In this document: piece after piece, positions 7,801-9,093 of the stretch
Layout: every line of letters starts with the position of its first letter
Position numbering within the stretch: the stretch's first letter is position 1
From: Gammaproteobacteria bacterium
GTDB taxonomy: Bacteria; Pseudomonadota; Gammaproteobacteria; S012-40
Reading direction: 5' to 3'
NCBI GenBank assembly: GCA_026982215.1
Contig: JALSHN010000379.1
Location: 1-9,093 of the forward strand
Length of the DNA: 9,093 nucleotides
The notes under the pieces: model-generated
Database searches by the model: none
Told to the model about the DNA's origin: nothing
The model's input: the letters and a program-made list of their open reading frames with translations, nothing else
Program-made: the position numbers and the translations under genes

Positions 7801-7860
7801 GCCCTGAACGGCTATTTCCCTGCCCCGCTGAAACCCTTCACCCTGCCCGCCCCACCGTGA
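4804..7860 (+). CDS. Large BIG2-repeat (Ig-like) surface lipoprotein
   Basis: A type II signal peptide opens the protein: basic MATRRATR, hydrophobic LLILLFALLLL, lipobox LAGC with lipidated C22. Glycine at +2 gives no inner-membrane retention signal, so outer-membrane anchoring is likely. Eight tandem BIG2-like domains of about 90 residues cover roughly 38-758. Their hallmark is DG-x-x-x-DLT/S-x-x-x-x-W, for example DGSLRDLTDDVSW (422-434), DGSQEDLSDQVQW (512-524) and DGSLQDLSEQVVW (699-711). The third copy (217-302) is degenerate at this motif but keeps the W. A different Ig-like, invasin/Big_1-type module spans about 763-879, and the last 140 residues match nothing I know. Bacterial Ig repeats usually serve adhesion or act as surface spacers. 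Start ATG 4804 has AAGGTG at 4794-4799. The gene lies 23 bases after the 96-aa gene, and its TGA overlaps the GTG of the FliK-like gene. An adhesin or cell-surface scaffold is the best guess. Confidence 0.9.
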   Translation: MATRRATRLLILLFALLLLAGCGRSSSGPAPGGNVAEVVALSLAPVNAQPLILNRDSSTRLNVYGLLANGGKRDLTQVVEWRVTPSDRLRIDSGRILALNEGDAEVRIRYQTLELRLAVRVTTASLENLRLEPGNAELYPGQTTRFRLIGEFADGRSQDLTDSAQWTLEPQNAGAALDPATPGRVIADDDPTLDTRLTLRARWGGREIEASLQRLAARLQRLSSELTRLQLRVGQRSRPGIQGIFEIGGTLSARPVSVSWHSDDPDILAVEDGELVALAPGETRVRARYGALELTLDVQVSDTPVDGVEIHAPLTELAVGQSMALQAWAAYRDGRRREVTHEAGWLVTPAERAVIGNGEEAGRVLALEAGQIEVEAVFAGQRARYSLTLTDAVLEAIEISPAQGRLLVGNNLELQALGHYSDGSLRDLTDDVSWTVSDPALAHITTLDSPRGRLTALASGTVTVTATLNTISGSADFLLHEAQVLTLTIEGADGPVSAGSELTLRALAQLEDGSQEDLSDQVQWSSSAPEVLVPHPTDPGVFQALAVGEARISAVYSDAQGQNTSAILQLEVVEAPLQALALHDDQGAALSELTLAAGTRLPLRLYGHYQDGREQPLTGAGWSSADPEIARVIHIDGTPWLLGLAPGSTRLSVVMAGVSLELPVTVSGAKLESIALVPSPLSLPLHGDRRLRAIGSFSDGSLQDLSEQVVWESDDPTIAQVSNGNDDRGRVFGEKVGQTTLRARFADITGTTTVTVSDDPQALAGLSLALSPNVILDDPITLADSSEIRDQATIEVRLFALGEGAQVPDGTTVTLTLTYPDGTPESHTLQSNNGVASLPFTSSGGLTTSDAPIAAIRLQAQVERDGVTFTRRAVLWVVDRLDAVLTHRLYRQDLDEGTRLLLLSINLSNRPLEVKRLGLFRGALDAEDLRAWISIENGQLQPQPDPDGGAERLEDQELGENGDGIPLGAGQGIFSATTPRLDLISDGSLLWLLHAIYDPALNGYFPAPLKPFTLPAPP
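4915..7077 (+). repeat. Eight tandem BIG2-like domain repeats (protein-level)
   Basis: Approximate residue borders in the lipoprotein are 38-123, 125-216, 217-302, 304-391, 392-483, 484-574, 575-668 and 669-758. Copies share hydrophobic-strand spacing, the DG...DLT...W core and a late G-V-x-AL-x-x-G-x-x-x-V-x-A segment. They are diverged in DNA and protein, with no near-identical copies, which suggests an old array rather than recent expansion. Confidence 0.75.
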
Positions 7861-8825
7861 CCCCGCTACCCCCGCTCAGCCCTGCGGCCCTGTGGCTGCG
7901 AACCGTCCCCGGGGTAGGAAACAACGACCTCGGCCTGCGTCCCGGGGTGATACTGACCGCCACCCTGGCGGGGCGCAGCGAGACCACGGTCCAACTGCGC
8001 CTGGCCGACGGCCGCCTTCTCACCGCCCAAGGCCGGATCGAGCGTCCCGTTGGTGCCTCCCTGCGCCTGCAGGTGGCCTGGCGGGACGGTGCCTGGCAAC
8101 TCCGGCCCCTCGCCGAGGGCGGCGAGAGCGCGCTGCTGCGACTGTTGCGGGAGAGTCTGCCCCATCGCCTGGACATGCGCACCCTGAGCCGACTGCTGAG
8201 CGATACCCCGGCCACCGGCGAGGGATGGCAACGTCTGTGGGCCACCCTGCCCACTCTCGGTCAACTGCTGCCCTCCCAAGGCCTGAGGGCCGCCTTCCTG
8301 AGGGCAGGGCTGCAACTGGAACGTCATCTGGCCCAGGGCCGTGTGGATGGCCATGATCTCAAGGCGGTCCTGCTCGGCCTGCTCGATGACGACGACCCCC
8401 GGCTTCGCAAGCTGGCCGAAGGCCTGCTGCAGCAGCTGCGCAGCCGTCAGGCCGAGGCCCTGCTGGAACCGCAACAGGGCCTGCTCACCCTACCCTTTCG
8501 GGTGGACGAACAGGTGGAGGTCCTGGAATTTCAATGGCGCCGGCAGACCACCGGCGAGGAGACGGTATTCCATCTGCGCCTGTCCCTGGAGCCGGCCCGC
8601 CTCGGCCCCGTGACCGTGGAACTGCGCTGGGACGGCAGGACACTCGATCTCGCCTTCTGGGCCGAACGCCCCGATACCGTGCAGTGCCTGCACCAGCACA
8701 AGACCCGGCTGCACCAGGCCCTCACGAAGGCCGGGTTCCCATGTCGTCCCATCGACTGCCACCAGGGAACCCCGCCGCCATTGGTGGAAAACCGGCCACC
8801 GCGGCTGCTGGACCTGAAGGCATGA
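7857..8825 (+). CDS. FliK C-terminal domain (hook-length control-like) protein
   Basis: The C-terminal part has the FliK/Flg_hook core: HLRLSLEPARLGPVTVELRW (239-258) followed by a strand, a helix (CLHQHKTRLHQALTKAGF) and a closing strand. In flagella FliK measures hook length and flips the FlhB export switch. The rest is unlike a secreted FliK ruler. After a short Pro-rich start it has a beta-rich segment (GVILTATLAGRSETTVQLRL), as in the stand-alone FliK-like proteins of gammaproteobacteria, then a helical stretch at about 85-200 (LLRLLRESLPHRLDMRTLSR). There is no signal peptide or membrane segment. The start is taken as GTG 7857, giving 322 residues and a GTGA overlap with the lipoprotein stop. 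No Shine-Dalgarno is visible, so translation probably depends on coupling; an in-frame GTG at 7773 would add 28 residues that read inside the lipoprotein gene. The FlhB-tail gene directly downstream supports the assignment. True fliK is less likely because no flagellar genes are seen. Confidence 0.8.
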   Translation: MTPLPPLSPAALWLRTVPGVGNNDLGLRPGVILTATLAGRSETTVQLRLADGRLLTAQGRIERPVGASLRLQVAWRDGAWQLRPLAEGGESALLRLLRESLPHRLDMRTLSRLLSDTPATGEGWQRLWATLPTLGQLLPSQGLRAAFLRAGLQLERHLAQGRVDGHDLKAVLLGLLDDDDPRLRKLAEGLLQQLRSRQAEALLEPQQGLLTLPFRVDEQVEVLEFQWRRQTTGEETVFHLRLSLEPARLGPVTVELRWDGRTLDLAFWAERPDTVQCLHQHKTRLHQALTKAGFPCRPIDCHQGTPPPLVENRPPRLLDLKA

Positions 8826-9093
8826 ACGAAGATCCCCCCAAGCAATCGCCGCGGGCCGTGGCGCTGCGCTACGACGGCGAGACCCCACCGCGACTGGTGG
8901 CCAAGGGGGAAGGCCCGCTGGCCGAGGCCATCATCGCCCTGGCCCGGGAACATGGCATTCCCTTGCACGAGGATCCCGAACTGGTGGCCCTGCTGGCCCG
9001 CCTGGACCTGGACCAGGCCATCCCTCCCGAGCTGTTTCAGGCCGTGGCCGAGATCCTGGCCTTCATCTACCGGCTGGAGCGGGGCGAGCAGGC
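8822..9093 (+). CDS. FlhB cytoplasmic-tail (export switch-like) protein, cut by window edge
   Basis: The 90 visible residues match the cytoplasmic domain of FlhB/YscU from its switch site on: AVALRYDG (12-19), PRLVAKGEGPLAEAIIALAR, the HGIPLHEDPELVALLARLDL region, then IPPELFQAVAEILAFIYRL. This is the layout of stand-alone FlhB-tail proteins such as the Bacillus YlqH type, about 90-110 residues with no membrane part. In true FlhB the segment before AVALKY is NPTHY, whose N-P bond self-cleaves; here it is KQSPR (7-11), so the autocleavage asparagine and proline are missing. ATG 8822 overlaps the previous stop (ATGA), so the two are likely translationally coupled. Few residues should be missing on the right. 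The fused pair resembles a FliK/FlhB switch module detached from a flagellar operon; a role in type III export is inferred, not shown. Confidence 0.85.
   Translation, partial: MNEDPPKQSPRAVALRYDGETPPRLVAKGEGPLAEAIIALAREHGIPLHEDPELVALLARLDLDQAIPPELFQAVAEILAFIYRLERGEQ

Overview
The window is GC-rich, chromosomal, housekeeping-type DNA from a gammaproteobacterium. The divergent rluC/rne pair, an RNase E whose catalytic residues sit within one position of the Escherichia coli numbering, and the FliK-like/FlhB-tail pair point to a gammaproteobacterium outside the enterics, possibly Chromatiales or a relative. That lineage guess is inference. I see no mobile element, CRISPR array, tRNA or rRNA.

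Left part (1-3861). The 5' part of rluC (23S rRNA pseudouridine synthase) runs off the left edge on the minus strand. Facing away from it is rne (RNase E, 893 aa), preceded by a long gene-free stretch of almost 600 bases. That stretch holds a good extended -10 promoter (556-584) and several stem-loops, including one that encloses the rne Shine-Dalgarno. I read it as a structured 5' leader, in line with the known autoregulatory rne leader of enterics. A strong intrinsic terminator (3820-3861) closes rne.

Middle (3904-4489). A low-molecular-weight protein tyrosine phosphatase gene on the minus strand converges on rne. A short divergent promoter region containing an ACCTATA/TATAGGT inverted repeat separates it from the next block.

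Right part (4490-9093). Four plus-strand genes lie head to tail with tiny gaps or overlaps and look like one operon. In order they are a 96-aa protein of unknown function, a 1018-aa lipoprotein built of eight BIG2-like Ig repeats plus an invasin-like module and an unassigned C-terminal domain, a 322-aa protein with a FliK C-terminal (hook-length control) domain, and an FlhB cytoplasmic-tail homologue that lacks the NPTH autocleavage motif and is cut by the right edge. The last three are joined by 4-base stop/start overlaps (GTGA, ATGA), implying translational coupling. The joining of a large putative surface lipoprotein to stand-alone FliK/FlhB-tail homologues is the most unusual thing in the window. 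The two export-switch-like proteins may work with type III export or in some other role, and the sequence alone does not decide which.
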